DNA of 64,000 bases from Burkholderiales bacterium (GCA_028868855.1 JAGWTR010000012.1:25854-89853); one strand, 5' to 3'; numbered from the stretch's first letter, positions 26,269-36,048 are shown. Notes: generated from the sequence alone by a model not told the origin. Made by a program: numbers and translations.

Positions 26269-27180
26269 TTACGAGGGCGTGGACGCCGTGTCGCGCAGGG
26301 CCGCAGCCACCAGGGGCCACAGCGCCTGGTGCGAGGTGCGGAACCAGTCGATGTGGCCAATCTGCTTGAGCCTGTAGTCGGCCGGCTTGATGCGCAGCGC
26401 CTGCTTGGGCGCCGCCGGGAAGGTGCGCAGCAGGTCAGCGACCGTGGCGGGGGTCGCGATGTCATCGTCACTGGCGTGCAGTACCGTGATCGGCGTGCGG
26501 ACATCGGCGTGGAAGTCCTGCTCGGGCTGGCTTCGCGTGGCATTGGTGGCGTAGCCACCGGCAGCACACCATTGACCCCACTGACGCGCAACCCCCGACG
26601 GCAGGTTCTCGCCCAGGCCGACGGCCGCGCAAGGGCCATAGCCCATGATCAGGGTGCCCAGCGGAACGATGCAGCGCAGACCGAGATGGGCCTTGACGCG
26701 AAAGCCCATGCGCATGCCGCGAAACCAGCCGGTTGACGCGGACACCCCCACGAGGCGGGCGATGCGTGGGTGATTGGGCATCAGCCCCATCATCTGGCCA
26801 CCCGCGCTGTGGCCCAACAGCAGCACCTGCTCGCTGCCAGAGCGGCGCAGCAGCCAGTCGAGCGCGGCCACCTGATCGAGCTGCCCCCATTCTTGCAGGG
26901 TCGCCTTGCTGTCACGCAGCCGCCCTTGGAGCGACAGGCCGATGCCGCGGTAATCGAACACCAGCACATCGTGGCCCTGCGCGGCCAGCCACGTCGCAAA
27001 GCGCAGGTAGAAATGCTGCTTGACGCCAGTGGCGGGGCACAGCAGCACCGGCAGGCCCGGGACGCCGCCCGTGGCCCTCAGGAAGTGGCCATGCAGGCGC
27101 ACGCCGTCGGCACAGGTGATCTCGACCTGCTGGGCGGCGCTGTCGGTGCTCGGCGTGGGGCGTGGTTTTGTGTCGGTCAT
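26269..27180 (-). CDS. Alpha/beta hydrolase family protein (second copy)
   Basis: A 303-residue hydrolase with GHSAGG nucleophile elbow and DYRGIGLS. It is a paralogue of the 1569-2414 protein: both share DYRGIG/DHRGIG, GHS-GG, the ATWLAAQGHDVLV/ATWLAEQGVAVLT region and an H near the end (GHIDWFR / GHFGLFK). It converges on the GNAT gene and sits 69 bp from the purH stop. Function and substrate unknown; a link to the neighbouring cluster is possible but on the opposite strand. Confidence 0.8.
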   Translation of the reverse strand: MTDTKPRPTPSTDSAAQQVEITCADGVRLHGHFLRATGGVPGLPVLLCPATGVKQHFYLRFATWLAAQGHDVLVFDYRGIGLSLQGRLRDSKATLQEWGQLDQVAALDWLLRRSGSEQVLLLGHSAGGQMMGLMPNHPRIARLVGVSASTGWFRGMRMGFRVKAHLGLRCIVPLGTLIMGYGPCAAVGLGENLPSGVARQWGQWCAAGGYATNATRSQPEQDFHADVRTPITVLHASDDDIATPATVADLLRTFPAAPKQALRIKPADYRLKQIGHIDWFRTSHQALWPLVAAALRDTASTPS

Positions 27181-27249
27181 GAAACGAGGTGTTGGACAGG
27201 GCTGATGCAGACGCCGACCTCAGGAGGGGCGCTTGATTCACCCCTGGCA

Positions 27250-28833
27250 TCAATGGCGGAAGTGGCGCGTGCCCGTGAAGACCATGGCGATGCCACGTTC
27301 GTCCGCCGCAGCGATGACTTCGTCGTCGCGCATCGAACCACCGGGGTGGATCACGCAGGTCGCGCCCGCATCGACCACCACGTCCAGGCCGTCACGGAAC
27401 GGGAAGAAGGCGTCCGATGCCACCGCCGAGCCTTGCAGCGTCAAACCAGCGTGGCCCGCCTTGATCGAGGCGATGCGGGCCGAGTCCAGGCGGCTCATCT
27501 GACCGGCGCCCACGCCCATGGTCATGCCGTCCTTGCAGAACACGATGGCGTTGCTCTTCACAAAGCGGGCCACGGTCCAGGCGAACAGCATGTCCTTCAT
27601 CTGTTGCGCGGTCGGTTGGACCTTGGAGACGACCTTGACCTCACCCACCAGGTCGATGTTGTCGGCCGATTGCAGCAACATGCCGCCGCCCACGCGCTTG
27701 AAGTCCAGGGCATTGCTCAGCTTGCTGATGGGCACTTCCAGCAGGCGCACGTTCTGCTTGCCGGCGTAGGCGGCACGGGCGGCGGGCGTGATGGCCGGGG
27801 CGATGGCCACTTCAACAAATTGCTTGTTGGCGTTGATGGCCTCGACCACGTCGGCGTCGATGGGACGGTTGAAAGCCATGATGCCGCCGAAGGCGCTGGT
27901 CGGGTCGGTCTTCAATGCCTTTTGGTAAGCCTCCAGGGGCGTCGCGCCCACGGCCACGCCGCAGGGGTTGGCGTGCTTGACGATCACGCAGGCGCATTCG
28001 TCAAAGGCCTTGACGCATTCCCAGGCCGCATCGGCATCGGCGATGTTGTTGAAGCTCAGCTCCTTGCCCTGGATCTGGGTCCATTGCGACAGCGTGCCTG
28101 CCACGGGTTGGGCCTCGCGGTAGAAGGCGGCCGACTGGTGCGGGTTCTCGCCGTAACGCATGCCCTGCACCTTGTTCAGTTGCAGGTTGAACACCTCGGG
28201 GTACTCGGCGCGCACCGGCACGGCTTCGGCTTTCAGCTCGCTGCCAGCTTCCAGCGCCGTCAGGTAGTTGGTGATCATGCCGTCGTAGGCGGCGGTGTGG
28301 GCAAACACCTTCTTGGCCAGCATGAACTTGGTCGTGCGGGTCAGGCCCTCGCCCTTCAGTTCACTCAGCACCTGTGTGTAATCGACCGGGTCGATGATCA
28401 CGGCCACGTCCTGCCAGTTCTTGGCGGCAGCGCGCAGCATGGTCGGGCCACCAATGTCGATGTTCTCGATGGCGTTTTCCAGCGTGCAGTCGGCCTTGGC
28501 CGTGGCCTGCGCGAAGGGGTACAAATTCACCACCAACAAGTCGATGGTGTTGATGCCGTGTTCCTTCAGGGCGGCCATGTGCTCGGGCAGATCGCGGCGG
28601 GCCAGCAGGCCACCATGCACGCGCGGGTGCAGGGTCTTGACGCGGCCATCCAGCATCTCGGGGAAGCCGGTCACTTCCGAAACCTCGGTCACGGGCAGGC
28701 CTTTTTCAGCCAGCAGCTTGGCGGTGCCGCCGGTGGACAGCAGCTTGACGCCCTGGGCGTGCAGCGCTTGCGCAAATTCAACGATGCCGGTCTTGTCGGA
28801 CACGGACAGCAGTGCGGTGAGGTGTTGGCTCAT
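27250..28833 (-). CDS. purH: Bifunctional AICAR formyltransferase/IMP cyclohydrolase
   Basis: A 527-residue enzyme for the last two steps of IMP synthesis. The N-terminal cyclohydrolase has [15 protein letters not shown] and [10 protein letters not shown]; the C-terminal formyltransferase has [21 protein letters not shown] and [10 protein letters not shown], ending in the family's GTRHFRH. The length is exactly that expected. It is the third gene after dusB and fis on the minus strand, 44 bp from fis, a common betaproteobacterial order. Confidence 0.97.
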   Translation of the reverse strand: MSQHLTALLSVSDKTGIVEFAQALHAQGVKLLSTGGTAKLLAEKGLPVTEVSEVTGFPEMLDGRVKTLHPRVHGGLLARRDLPEHMAALKEHGINTIDLLVVNLYPFAQATAKADCTLENAIENIDIGGPTMLRAAAKNWQDVAVIIDPVDYTQVLSELKGEGLTRTTKFMLAKKVFAHTAAYDGMITNYLTALEAGSELKAEAVPVRAEYPEVFNLQLNKVQGMRYGENPHQSAAFYREAQPVAGTLSQWTQIQGKELSFNNIADADAAWECVKAFDECACVIVKHANPCGVAVGATPLEAYQKALKTDPTSAFGGIMAFNRPIDADVVEAINANKQFVEVAIAPAITPAARAAYAGKQNVRLLEVPISKLSNALDFKRVGGGMLLQSADNIDLVGEVKVVSKVQPTAQQMKDMLFAWTVARFVKSNAIVFCKDGMTMGVGAGQMSRLDSARIASIKAGHAGLTLQGSAVASDAFFPFRDGLDVVVDAGATCVIHPGGSMRDDEVIAAADERGIAMVFTGTRHFRH

Positions 28834-28877
28834 GGGATGCCTTGAGGTCTGGGAGGATGAAAAAATCGGGACGCGGC

Positions 28878-29114
28878 TTACTTGACGAGCTTGTGCTCAA
28901 TCAGCTTGCGGCGCAGGGTATTGCGGTTGATGCCCAGCCATTCGGCGGCGCGCGACTGGTTGCCCTCGGCGCGTTGCATCACCACTTCGAGCATCGGGCG
29001 CTCGACGGCGTTGACGACCATCTCGTAGACCGCATGCGGCTCGGCGCCACGCAAGTCGTGGAAGTAGCCCTCCAGGTTGTCCTTGATGCAGTCTTGGATG
29101 GTTTTTTTACTCAT
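28878..29114 (-). CDS. fis: Fis-family DNA-binding protein
   Basis: A 78-residue protein with the Fis helix-turn-helix at the C-terminus ([21 protein letters not shown]). It is shorter than E. coli Fis (98 residues), as is usual in betaproteobacteria. As a nucleoid protein it bends DNA and regulates rRNA and other promoters. It is 6 bp after dusB, the classic dusB-fis operon, and upstream of purH. Confidence 0.95.
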   Translation of the reverse strand: MSKKTIQDCIKDNLEGYFHDLRGAEPHAVYEMVVNAVERPMLEVVMQRAEGNQSRAAEWLGINRNTLRRKLIEHKLVK

Positions 29115-29120
29115 GATGCT

Positions 29121-30185
29121 TCAATTCGCAGCGCAGAGCGCCTGGCCGGCGTCGTGCGCGCCGCCGTCGTCGCCAAGGGCCATCTCCGCACGCGGCAGGC
29201 GGTCGTGGGTCTGACTCAGTTGTTCAAAGAAATCGGTCATCGCCTGGACCTGCGCGGTGCTGCTGTCCAGGGTGTTCATGTGGTCGCGAAAGGCCGTGCC
29301 GCCGGGCAGGGCACGCACCGCCCAACCGATGTGCTTGCGCGCGGTGCGCACGCCCGCGAACTCGCCATACAGGCTGTAGTGGTCGTCCAGGTGTTCGAGC
29401 AGCCACTGCCGCACCTGCAGGGTCAACGGCGCGGCGCGGTGCTCGCCGGTGCGCAGGAAGTGCTCAATGTCGCCAAAGATCCAGGGGCGACCCTGCGCGG
29501 CGCGCCCCACCATCAAGGCATCGGCCCCGGTGCGGGCCAGCACCTCGCGGGCTTTTTCGGGGCTGTGGATGTCGCCATTGGCCACCACGGGCACCGTCAC
29601 GGCCGCCTTCACCGCCGCGATGGTGTCGTACTCGGCCAGGCCCTTGTAGCCTTGCTCACGCGTGCGCCCATGCACGGTCAGCATGGCCACGCCGGCGTTT
29701 TCGGCGGCCCGCGCAATCTGCAGCGCATTCTTGTTGGACGCCGACCAGCCAGTGCGCATCTTCAGTGTCACGGGCACGCCATGGGGCGCACAGGCCGCCA
29801 CCACGGCCTCCACGATCTGCAGTGCCAGGGCCTCGTCCTGCATCAGCGCCGAGCCCGCCCATTTGTTGCACACCTTCTTGGCCGGGCAACCCATATTGAT
29901 GTCGATGATCTGGGCGCCCCGGTCGATGTTGTAGGCGGCCGCCTCGGCCATCATGCTGGGTTCGGTGCCCGCGATTTGCACCGCGATCGGCGCGGTTTCG
30001 CCCTCATGGTTGGCGCGCCGCGAGGTCTTGAGCGTGTGCCACAAGTCCTTGCGCGCCGTGACCATTTCGCTCACGGCGTAGCCCGCCCCCAGCCGTTTGC
30101 ACAGCTGGCGAAACGGCCGGTCCGTCACCCCCGCCATGGGGGCCACAAACAGGCGGTTGGACAGTGAAATGGGGCCGATGAACAT
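29121..30185 (-). CDS. dusB: tRNA-dihydrouridine synthase B
   Basis: A 354-residue FMN enzyme that reduces uridine to dihydrouridine in tRNA. APMAGVTDRPFR begins the TIM barrel and NMGCPAKKVCNKWAG carries the catalytic Cys100. HGRTREQGY and VVANGDI form the FMN phosphate region, and VGRAAQGRPWIF is diagnostic of DusB. ATG 30185 is preferred because MFIGPISLSNRLFVAPM matches the family N-terminus; upstream codons are rich in non-conserved sequence. It leads the operon with fis. Confidence 0.94.
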   Translation of the reverse strand: MFIGPISLSNRLFVAPMAGVTDRPFRQLCKRLGAGYAVSEMVTARKDLWHTLKTSRRANHEGETAPIAVQIAGTEPSMMAEAAAYNIDRGAQIIDINMGCPAKKVCNKWAGSALMQDEALALQIVEAVVAACAPHGVPVTLKMRTGWSASNKNALQIARAAENAGVAMLTVHGRTREQGYKGLAEYDTIAAVKAAVTVPVVANGDIHSPEKAREVLARTGADALMVGRAAQGRPWIFGDIEHFLRTGEHRAAPLTLQVRQWLLEHLDDHYSLYGEFAGVRTARKHIGWAVRALPGGTAFRDHMNTLDSSTAQVQAMTDFFEQLSQTHDRLPRAEMALGDDGGAHDAGQALCAAN

Positions 30186-30447
30186 GGCGGGGGAAGACGA
30201 CTCAGCCCCGGGCTCGCCGGAATTGCGAGCGGCATCGGGGCTGCTTAAAAAAGAGGCAGAGTATAGCCCGGCGGGACCGCCTTGTGTAGTCCCTGAGGCC
30301 AAGGCCATGTCGATAACAGATCTCGGCATGGTGTGTATTAGTGCCGGGCAAACAGGGTTTCACCCGACCTGTTGCGGTGTGCTCGGTGCAACCCTTACAC
30401 CTAGAATGCAACGGTACTTTCAATCACACTTTCTGCAGTTTTCCCAC

Positions 30448-31224
30448 ATGAACACATCGAAATTCAGCCTGACGTCTGGCGCCGCCCTGCTTGCTTTGTT
30501 GGCCACTTTGGTGGCTGGTACGGCGTCGGCCCAGACCTACACCGTTAAGGTGGGGGCCGGGTACATTGATCCTCGTGCAACCAGCAGCGATTTACAGGGG
30601 TCTATGCCCAGTGGCGCATCGGTGCCGTCCGGCTTGCAGCTGCAAGTGCAACCCCAATCAGCACTCTTGTTCAGCATCGCCCGCAGTTTCAACGAGCACT
30701 GGGAAGCGGAACTCGTTTTGGGTTTTCCGCCCACCCACGATGTGAAGTTGCGTGTGAACAACCCGCAGCTGGCGGCGGGCGCTGCGGCCTACAAGGCCGG
30801 CACGATTACCGCAGCGACGGCGGGCGCGGCTCACATTGAGTCGTACAACGACCAGGTGGTGGCCACGGTCAAGCAGATTGCGCCGACCGCCTTCATCAAC
30901 TACAGGTTTCGCGAGGCGAGCAGCGCGTTTCGTCCTTATGTCGGCGTCGGCATCAACTACACCCACATGAAGGCTGACGCGAATGACCTGGGCACGTCGT
31001 TCTACAACGATGGCCCCGTCAGGATCCAACTGTCCGACTCCTTTGGTCTGGCGTTCCAGGCGGGCGTGAACTACAAGCTGGACAAGAACTGGTCCTTGAA
31101 TGCCAGCTGGGCCACCGCCGCAGTCTCGAACCACATCACCATCAACACCAACAATAGCCAACAGGATGCCAACTACCGCATTCACCCGTCGGTGTTCTCG
31201 GTGATGGTGGGCTACACCTACTGA
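30448..31224 (+). CDS. ompW: OmpW-family outer-membrane protein
   Basis: A 258-residue eight-stranded barrel with a signal peptide (cleavage at ASA-QT). The body alternates hydrophobic strands (FRPYVGVGINYTHMKAD, FGLAFQAGVNYKLDKNWSLNASW) and ends in VMVGYTY, the terminal aromatic signal for BAM. OmpW members pass small hydrophobic molecules. An insert of polar residues around 98-122 is longer than in E. coli. It lies divergent from dusB with a 262-bp gap, likely holding both promoters. Confidence 0.9.
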   Translation: MNTSKFSLTSGAALLALLATLVAGTASAQTYTVKVGAGYIDPRATSSDLQGSMPSGASVPSGLQLQVQPQSALLFSIARSFNEHWEAELVLGFPPTHDVKLRVNNPQLAAGAAAYKAGTITAATAGAAHIESYNDQVVATVKQIAPTAFINYRFREASSAFRPYVGVGINYTHMKADANDLGTSFYNDGPVRIQLSDSFGLAFQAGVNYKLDKNWSLNASWATAAVSNHITINTNNSQQDANYRIHPSVFSVMVGYTY

Positions 31225-31266
31225 TCCAGCCGTTCAAACGGAGCAGAACCCCCCCACAATCCAGGC

Positions 31267-31755
31267 ATGGACGCTTGGATGGCTGCGGGGGTTTCCGCGT
31301 TTTTGCACTGGATCGCACTGCCCGAAGTGGGCCTGAGCGCGGTGTTCGTGGTCGCCTTCGTATCGGCCACCCTGTTGCCCTTGGGCTCTGAGCCCGCAGT
31401 ATTTGCCCTGGTCAAGCTCAACCCCGAAATGTTCTGGCCGGCCATCGCGGTGGCCACCGTGGGCAACACCCTGGGCGGGGTGGTGACATGGTGGATGGGC
31501 TGGGCAGCCCGGCGGGGGGCCGACAAGGTCCGGGAGCACCATCACCATGCGCCGCATGAGGCTCGGGCCTTGCGCTGGCTGCAACGCTTTGGCGCGCCGG
31601 CATGCTTGCTCTCGTGGTTGCCCGTGGTGGGCGACCCCTTGTGCGCGGTGGCCGGCTGGCTGCGCTTGCCGTTCTGGCCCTGCGTGTTTTACATGGGCCT
31701 GGGCAAGCTGGCCCGTTACATCGGCATGACGGCCTTCCTGATGGGCATCCCATGA
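31267..31755 (+). CDS. YqaA-family (DedA-like) membrane protein
   Basis: A 162-residue protein with about four helices. The block FVSATLLPLGSEP, later GNTLGGVVTWWMG, and SWLPVVGDPLCAVAGW are typical of YqaA/DedA-like proteins, linked to lipid flipping or membrane homeostasis. The His run KVREHHHHAPHEA in the loop is unusual and could bind metal. It is 42 bp after ompW, perhaps in the same transcript. Confidence 0.88.
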   Translation: MDAWMAAGVSAFLHWIALPEVGLSAVFVVAFVSATLLPLGSEPAVFALVKLNPEMFWPAIAVATVGNTLGGVVTWWMGWAARRGADKVREHHHHAPHEARALRWLQRFGAPACLLSWLPVVGDPLCAVAGWLRLPFWPCVFYMGLGKLARYIGMTAFLMGIP

Positions 31756-31819
31756 ATATGGGATGCAATCTGTAACAATTTCGGCGCCTGGATTGGTCTG
31801 ATTCGTGAATTAGGCACTA

Positions 31820-31918
31820 AACTTTGGTTCAACGGACTTAACGCTGTCACGTTTAGATCAGGTCCAGGGAGGACTAATCTTCTGAAAACCCCCGGTGGTC
31901 GCCACCGGGGGTTTTTTT
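31820..31918 (+). ncRNA. Candidate small RNA or leader ending in a strong terminator
   Basis: No gene fits in 31756-31916. A -35-like TTGGTC (31793) and a -10-like TAAACT (31818) have a 19-bp spacer, and the stretch ends in a very stable terminator 70 bp later, so a short independent transcript is possible. The coordinates are approximate and the promoter is weak; the terminator may simply serve yqaA. Confidence 0.25.
31885..31918 (+). terminator. Strong bidirectional rho-independent terminator
   Basis: A perfect 11-bp GC-rich stem, 31888-31898 with 31902-31912, and a TCG loop. A seven-T run follows on the plus strand and an AAAA on the other side gives a short T-run for the minus strand. 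It serves yqaA/ompW transcripts and the convergent CusF-like gene, whose stop codon (31917) lies within it. Confidence 0.93.
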
Positions 31919-32207
31919 ATTTCTTCTCTAGCGCGGTGATGGTGAATTGGCCGCCCACCTTGTCGGCCGAGAACTTCACCTTGTCTCCCACCTGCACGCT
32001 GCTGAGCCAGGCCGGGTTGCTGACGCGGAACGACATCTGCATGGCCGGCAAGTCCAGGTTCTTGATCTCGCCATGCTTGAGGGTGATCTTGGCGGCGTCC
32101 AGGTCGATCTTCTTGACCTCGCCATCCACCGTTTGCGCCAGCGCGGAAACCGCCAGGCCCAAGCCCAGCAACACGCCGGTGACGGCGGTGAACATTGATT
32201 TCTTCAC
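31917..32207 (-). CDS. CusF-like periplasmic copper-binding protein
   Basis: A 96-residue exported protein with a signal peptide (cleavage near ALA-QT). The OB-fold resembles CusF. CusF binds copper through a His, a Trp and two Met; here KHGEI supplies the His and LPAMQM the two Met (positions of E. coli Met47 and Met49), while the Trp is replaced by Leu. I chose the GTG at 32207 because GGAG lies 6 bp upstream and it gives MKKSMFTAV, a good signal start; a TTG at 32219 is the alternative. No cus efflux genes are adjacent. Confidence 0.86.
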   Translation of the reverse strand: MKKSMFTAVTGVLLGLGLAVSALAQTVDGEVKKIDLDAAKITLKHGEIKNLDLPAMQMSFRVSNPAWLSSVQVGDKVKFSADKVGGQFTITALEKK

Positions 32208-32338
32208 GTTGATCTCCAATCGAACACGATGGCGTCCAGTATGAGCCCCCAGTCCCTAGACGCACAAACAGGCCCGTGGGTTGACAAGAGCTTCTAGAAT
32301 AAGCCCTTTGTTTGACCTGCCTAGAGCCGCGCGCCGCC

Positions 32339-33256
32339 ATGACTGCTGACCAGCCTCCCCCCGCTACCGACACATTTTCCCAGATTTCACCCCGTGACAA
32401 GGCCGAAATTCTGGCGCAGGCCTTGCCTTACATCCGCAAGTTCCACGGCAAGACCATCGTCATCAAATACGGCGGCAACGCCATGACCGACCCGGCTTTG
32501 CAGGCCGACTTTGCCGAAGACGTGGTGCTGCTCAAGCTGGTGGGCCTGAATCCGGTGGTGGTGCACGGCGGTGGCCCGCAGATCGACGACGCGCTCAACA
32601 AGATTGGCAAGAAGGGTGAGTTCGTGCAGGGCATGCGCGTCACCGACGAAGAAACCATGGAAGTGGTCGAGTGGGTGCTGGCCGGTGAGGTGCAACAAGA
32701 CATCGTCGGCCTGATCAACCACGCCGGCGGCAAAGCCGTGGGACTGACCGGACGCGACGGTGGTTTGATTCGCGCCCGCAAGCTGCGCCTAAAAGACCGC
32801 ACCGACCCCAGCAAAGAGCACGATGTCGGGCATGTTGGGGACATCGTCGCCATCGATCCCAGCGTGGTCAAGGCCCTGCAGGACGACCAGTTCATTCCCG
32901 TCATCAGCCCCATCGGCTTTGGCGATGACAACGAGAGTTACAACATCAACGCCGACGTGGTTGCTGGCAAGCTGGCCGAGGTTCTCAAGGCCGAGAAACT
33001 CGTGCTGTTGACCAACATTCCCGGCGTGCTCAACAAGCAGGGCGAGTTGATCACTGACCTGTCGGCCCGCGAGATTGACGAGCTGTTTGAAGACGGCACC
33101 ATCTCGGGTGGCATGCTGCCCAAGATCTCCTCGGCCCTGGATGCCGCCAAGGGCGGTGTGCATGCCGTGCACATCATCGATGGCCGCGTGCCGCATGCCC
33201 TGCTGCTCGAAATTCTGACTGAGCAGGCCTTCGGCACGATGATCCGATCCCGTTGA
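32339..33256 (+). CDS. argB: Acetylglutamate kinase
   Basis: A 305-residue kinase that phosphorylates N-acetylglutamate in arginine synthesis. [28 protein letters not shown] and the ATP-binding [12 protein letters not shown] region are conserved, and [13 protein letters not shown] with GTMI at the end is diagnostic. The N-terminal helix ([19 protein letters not shown]) is the type linked to arginine-sensitive hexamers. It is followed by a nucleotidase gene 15 bp downstream. Confidence 0.96.
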   Translation: MTADQPPPATDTFSQISPRDKAEILAQALPYIRKFHGKTIVIKYGGNAMTDPALQADFAEDVVLLKLVGLNPVVVHGGGPQIDDALNKIGKKGEFVQGMRVTDEETMEVVEWVLAGEVQQDIVGLINHAGGKAVGLTGRDGGLIRARKLRLKDRTDPSKEHDVGHVGDIVAIDPSVVKALQDDQFIPVISPIGFGDDNESYNINADVVAGKLAEVLKAEKLVLLTNIPGVLNKQGELITDLSAREIDELFEDGTISGGMLPKISSALDAAKGGVHAVHIIDGRVPHALLLEILTEQAFGTMIRSR

Positions 33257-33271
33257 TGTGAGCCGCTTCAC

Positions 33272-33964
33272 TTGAGCGCGCCCATCTGGTTGTTCGACCT
33301 GGACAACACCCTGCACGACGCTTCGGGCGCCGTGTTTGGGCGGCTCAACCAATCGATGACCGATTACATCGTGCAGCACCTGGGCCTGGCGCACGAGGAC
33401 GCCAACCAGCTGCGCCTGCACTACTGGCGGCGCTATGGCGCCACCTTGCTGGGCCTGGAAAAACACCATGGCGTGCGCGCCGCGCATTTCCTGGCGCAGA
33501 CCCACGCACTGCCGGGCCTGGAGGCGCATCTGCACATGCCTGCGCGCGACCGAGCCGCCCTCAAGCGCCTGCCGGGCCGCAAATTCGTCCTCACCAACGC
33601 GCCGGCGGCCTATGCCAAACGGGTACTGACGGCGCTCGATCTGGCGGGCTGCTTCGAAGCCATCATCTCGATCGAAGGCATGCGCGTGTTTGGCGACCTG
33701 CGACCCAAGCCCGATGCGCGCATGCTGCGCGTCGTGCTGGCGCGCCACAAGCTGCCCGCGCACCACTGTGTGTTGGTGGAAGACACCCTGGCCAACCTCA
33801 AGACGGCGCGCGCCGCACGCTTGCGCACCGTGTGGATGCAGCACTACCTCAAGGACAATCCGCACGGCCCCGAAGTGGGCGCTCACCTGCACCGCCGGCC
33901 CAGCTGGGTGTGTGCCAGAATTCGCCAACTGCGTGCGCTTGATGCGGCCTTTGCCCAAACCTGA
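33272..33964 (+). CDS. Pyrimidine 5'-nucleotidase (HAD family)
   Basis: A 230-residue HAD hydrolase with DLDNTLHD (nucleophile Asp9, Asp11), FVLTNAPAAYA as motif II and DLRPKPD...LVEDTLANL for motifs III-IV. The SDT1/pyrimidine 5'-nucleotidase group dephosphorylates pyrimidine nucleotides. It starts at TTG 33272, as no closer ATG exists. The C-terminal PSWVCARIRQL completes it. It forms an argB-nucleotidase-slmA string typical of Burkholderiales. Confidence 0.88.
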   Translation: MSAPIWLFDLDNTLHDASGAVFGRLNQSMTDYIVQHLGLAHEDANQLRLHYWRRYGATLLGLEKHHGVRAAHFLAQTHALPGLEAHLHMPARDRAALKRLPGRKFVLTNAPAAYAKRVLTALDLAGCFEAIISIEGMRVFGDLRPKPDARMLRVVLARHKLPAHHCVLVEDTLANLKTARAARLRTVWMQHYLKDNPHGPEVGAHLHRRPSWVCARIRQLRALDAAFAQT

Positions 33965-33990
33965 CGCGCCCACAACCAGCCGGTGATGCC

Positions 33991-34611
33991 ATGAACGACA
34001 CAGCTGTTCCGACGCCCGATGCGGCTCCCCGTAAGCGCCCCAAACCGGGCGAGCGCCGGGTGCAGATCCTGCAGGCCCTGGCCAGCATGCTCGAACAACC
34101 CGGCGCCGACCGCATCACCACAGCCGCCCTGGCTGCGCGCCTGGAGCTCAGTGAAGCAGCCTTGTATCGCCACTTCGCCAGCAAGGCGCAGATGTTCGAG
34201 GCCCTGATCGAGTTCATCGAGCAAAGTCTGTTCACTCTGGCCAATCAGATCATCGAGCGCGACCCCGATCCTGCCGTGCAAATCGCGCGCGTGCTGGGCA
34301 TGATTTTGCAATTTGGCGAGAAAAACCCCGGCATGGCCCGCGTCATGGTGGGCGATGCCCTGGTGTTTGAGCACGAGCGGCTGATCACCCGCATGAACCA
34401 GGCCTTCGAGCGGCTTGAATCACTGCTGCGCCAAAGTTTCAAGGCCCTGGCCGACGTGCGTGGCTCGCAAACCCCCACGGTGGATGCGCAAGCCGGGGCC
34501 TCGCTGACCATCAGCGTGCTGCTGGGGCGCTTGCACCGCTTTGCCCGAACCGACTTCAAGCGACGGCCCACCGAACACCTGGACGCCACCGTGCGGCAAC
34601 TGCTGGCTTGA
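33991..34611 (+). CDS. slmA: Nucleoid occlusion factor SlmA
   Basis: A 206-residue TetR-fold protein. The N-terminal helix-turn-helix (RITTAALAARLELSEAALYRHFASKAQMFEAL) and the FtsZ-interacting body (ILQFGEKNPGMARVMVGDALVFEHERL) match SlmA, which binds chromosomal sites and blocks FtsZ assembly over the nucleoid. The basic N-terminus RKRPKPGERR is also typical. It is 26 bp after the nucleotidase. Confidence 0.94.
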   Translation: MNDTAVPTPDAAPRKRPKPGERRVQILQALASMLEQPGADRITTAALAARLELSEAALYRHFASKAQMFEALIEFIEQSLFTLANQIIERDPDPAVQIARVLGMILQFGEKNPGMARVMVGDALVFEHERLITRMNQAFERLESLLRQSFKALADVRGSQTPTVDAQAGASLTISVLLGRLHRFARTDFKRRPTEHLDATVRQLLA

Positions 34612-34670
34612 ATGGCGCACTGGACGCCCGCAGGGGGATCGCAGTAGCATCACTCAAAAGGGGTATCGCC

Positions 34671-35111
34671 ATGAAAACCGTTGCGCAGATCATTCGCTCC
34701 AAGCACAGCCCATCCGTCCACACCATCAACCCCGAGACCTCGGTGCTGGAGGCCATCAAGCTCATGGCGCTCCACCGCATTGGCGCACTGCTGGTGCTGC
34801 AAGATGAGCAACTCGTGGGCATCGTGACCGAGCGCGACTATGCCCGCAAGGTGGTGCTGCTGGGGCGAACGTCCAAGGTGACGCCGGTGAGCGATGTCAT
34901 GAGCACCCCCGTCATGTACGTCAATCCCAGTCAGACCAATGAGGAATGCATGGCCTTGATGACGGACAGCCGGATTCGCCACCTGCCGGTCATGGAGCAT
35001 GGCAAGCTCATCGGCATCATCTCCATTGGCGATCTGGTCAAGGACATCATCTCTGAGCAGCAATTCGTGATCGATCAACTTCAGCATTACATCAACGGGG
35101 AGCGCGGCTGA
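34671..35111 (+). CDS. Tandem CBS-domain protein
   Basis: A 146-residue protein made only of two CBS motifs (about residues 8-60 and 75-130), with GIVTERDYARKVVL and RIRHLPVMEHGKLIGIISIGDLV typical of a nucleotide-sensing regulator. It has no catalytic domain. ATG 34671 follows AAAAGGGG. It lies between slmA and an AAA ATPase with no clear functional link. Confidence 0.87.
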   Translation: MKTVAQIIRSKHSPSVHTINPETSVLEAIKLMALHRIGALLVLQDEQLVGIVTERDYARKVVLLGRTSKVTPVSDVMSTPVMYVNPSQTNEECMALMTDSRIRHLPVMEHGKLIGIISIGDLVKDIISEQQFVIDQLQHYINGERG

Positions 35112-35139
35112 GGGGGCCTTGCCCCGTAAACTCCGGGGC

Positions 35140-36048
35140 ATGTCTGAACCCTTGAACTCCCTCTTGCAACGCGCCGAGGCGCTCATCGAGCGGCTCGACG
35201 CGCTGCTGCCCTCGCCACACCAGGCACCCATCGCCGAGCCGGATTGGGCGGCATCCAAAGCCTACCGCTACCGCAAGCGCGCCGCCTCGGTGTGGGCCAC
35301 CGGCTGGCTTGAGCCCGTGCGCCACATTGGTGTCATCGGCTTGGCGGACCTGAAAGAGGTCGACACCCAGAAAGAGCGCTTTGAGCGCAACCTGGCGCAG
35401 TTTGTGCGCGGACGCACGGCCAACAATGTGTTGCTGTCGGGCGCACGCGGCACGGGCAAGTCGTCTTTGGTCAAGGCCGGGCTCAATGCCTTTGCGGATC
35501 GGGGGCTGCGCCTGATCGAGGTCGACAAGGCCGATTTGATCGACCTGCCGGATCTGGTCGAGTTGGTGGCCGCCCGCCCTGAGCGCTTCATCGTGTTCTG
35601 TGACGACCTCAGCTTCGACGACGGCGAGCCCGGCTACAAGGCGCTCAAGTCCATGCTGGACGGCACCGTCTCGGCCAGTGGCGACAACGTGCTGATCGTG
35701 GCCACCTCGAACCGGCGCCACCTGCTGCCCGAATACCACGCCGACAACAAGAGCTACACGCACACCGCCGATGGCGAGTTGCACCCCGGCGAGGCTGTCG
35801 AAGAAAAGATCTCGCTGTCCGAGCGCTTTGGTCTGTGGATCAGCTTCTACCCCTTCAGCCAGAACGAATACCTGGCCATCGTGGCGCAGTGGTTGCAGCA
35901 CTTTGGCGTGTCGGCGCCAGCCATCGCCGCTGCGCAGCCCGAGGCCCTGGTGTGGGCGCTGGAACGCGGCTCGCGCTCGGGCCGTGTTGCCTATCAATTC
36001 GCGCGGGATTATTCAGGACGCGACCCCGCGGGGCGAGACCATGTCTGA
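35140..36048 (+). CDS. DUF815-type AAA ATPase
   Basis: A 302-residue P-loop ATPase. Walker A is GARGTGKSS (101-109), Walker B FIVFCDDLSFDD, and a sensor region VATSNRRHLLPEY. The family is widespread and mostly uncharacterised, conserved beside nudix genes. The 8-bp overlap with the Nudix gene shows translational coupling. Function unknown. Confidence 0.86.
   Translation: MSEPLNSLLQRAEALIERLDALLPSPHQAPIAEPDWAASKAYRYRKRAASVWATGWLEPVRHIGVIGLADLKEVDTQKERFERNLAQFVRGRTANNVLLSGARGTGKSSLVKAGLNAFADRGLRLIEVDKADLIDLPDLVELVAARPERFIVFCDDLSFDDGEPGYKALKSMLDGTVSASGDNVLIVATSNRRHLLPEYHADNKSYTHTADGELHPGEAVEEKISLSERFGLWISFYPFSQNEYLAIVAQWLQHFGVSAPAIAAAQPEALVWALERGSRSGRVAYQFARDYSGRDPAGRDHV

Noticed and set aside
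26770..28845. A 691-codon plus-strand frame opposite purH
   Set aside because: Antisense to purH and the hydrolase; composition is His-, Gln- and Val-rich without motifs.
32281..32300. TTGACA and TAGAAT before argB as a promoter
   Set aside because: The spacer is 8 bp, too short for a sigma-70 promoter.
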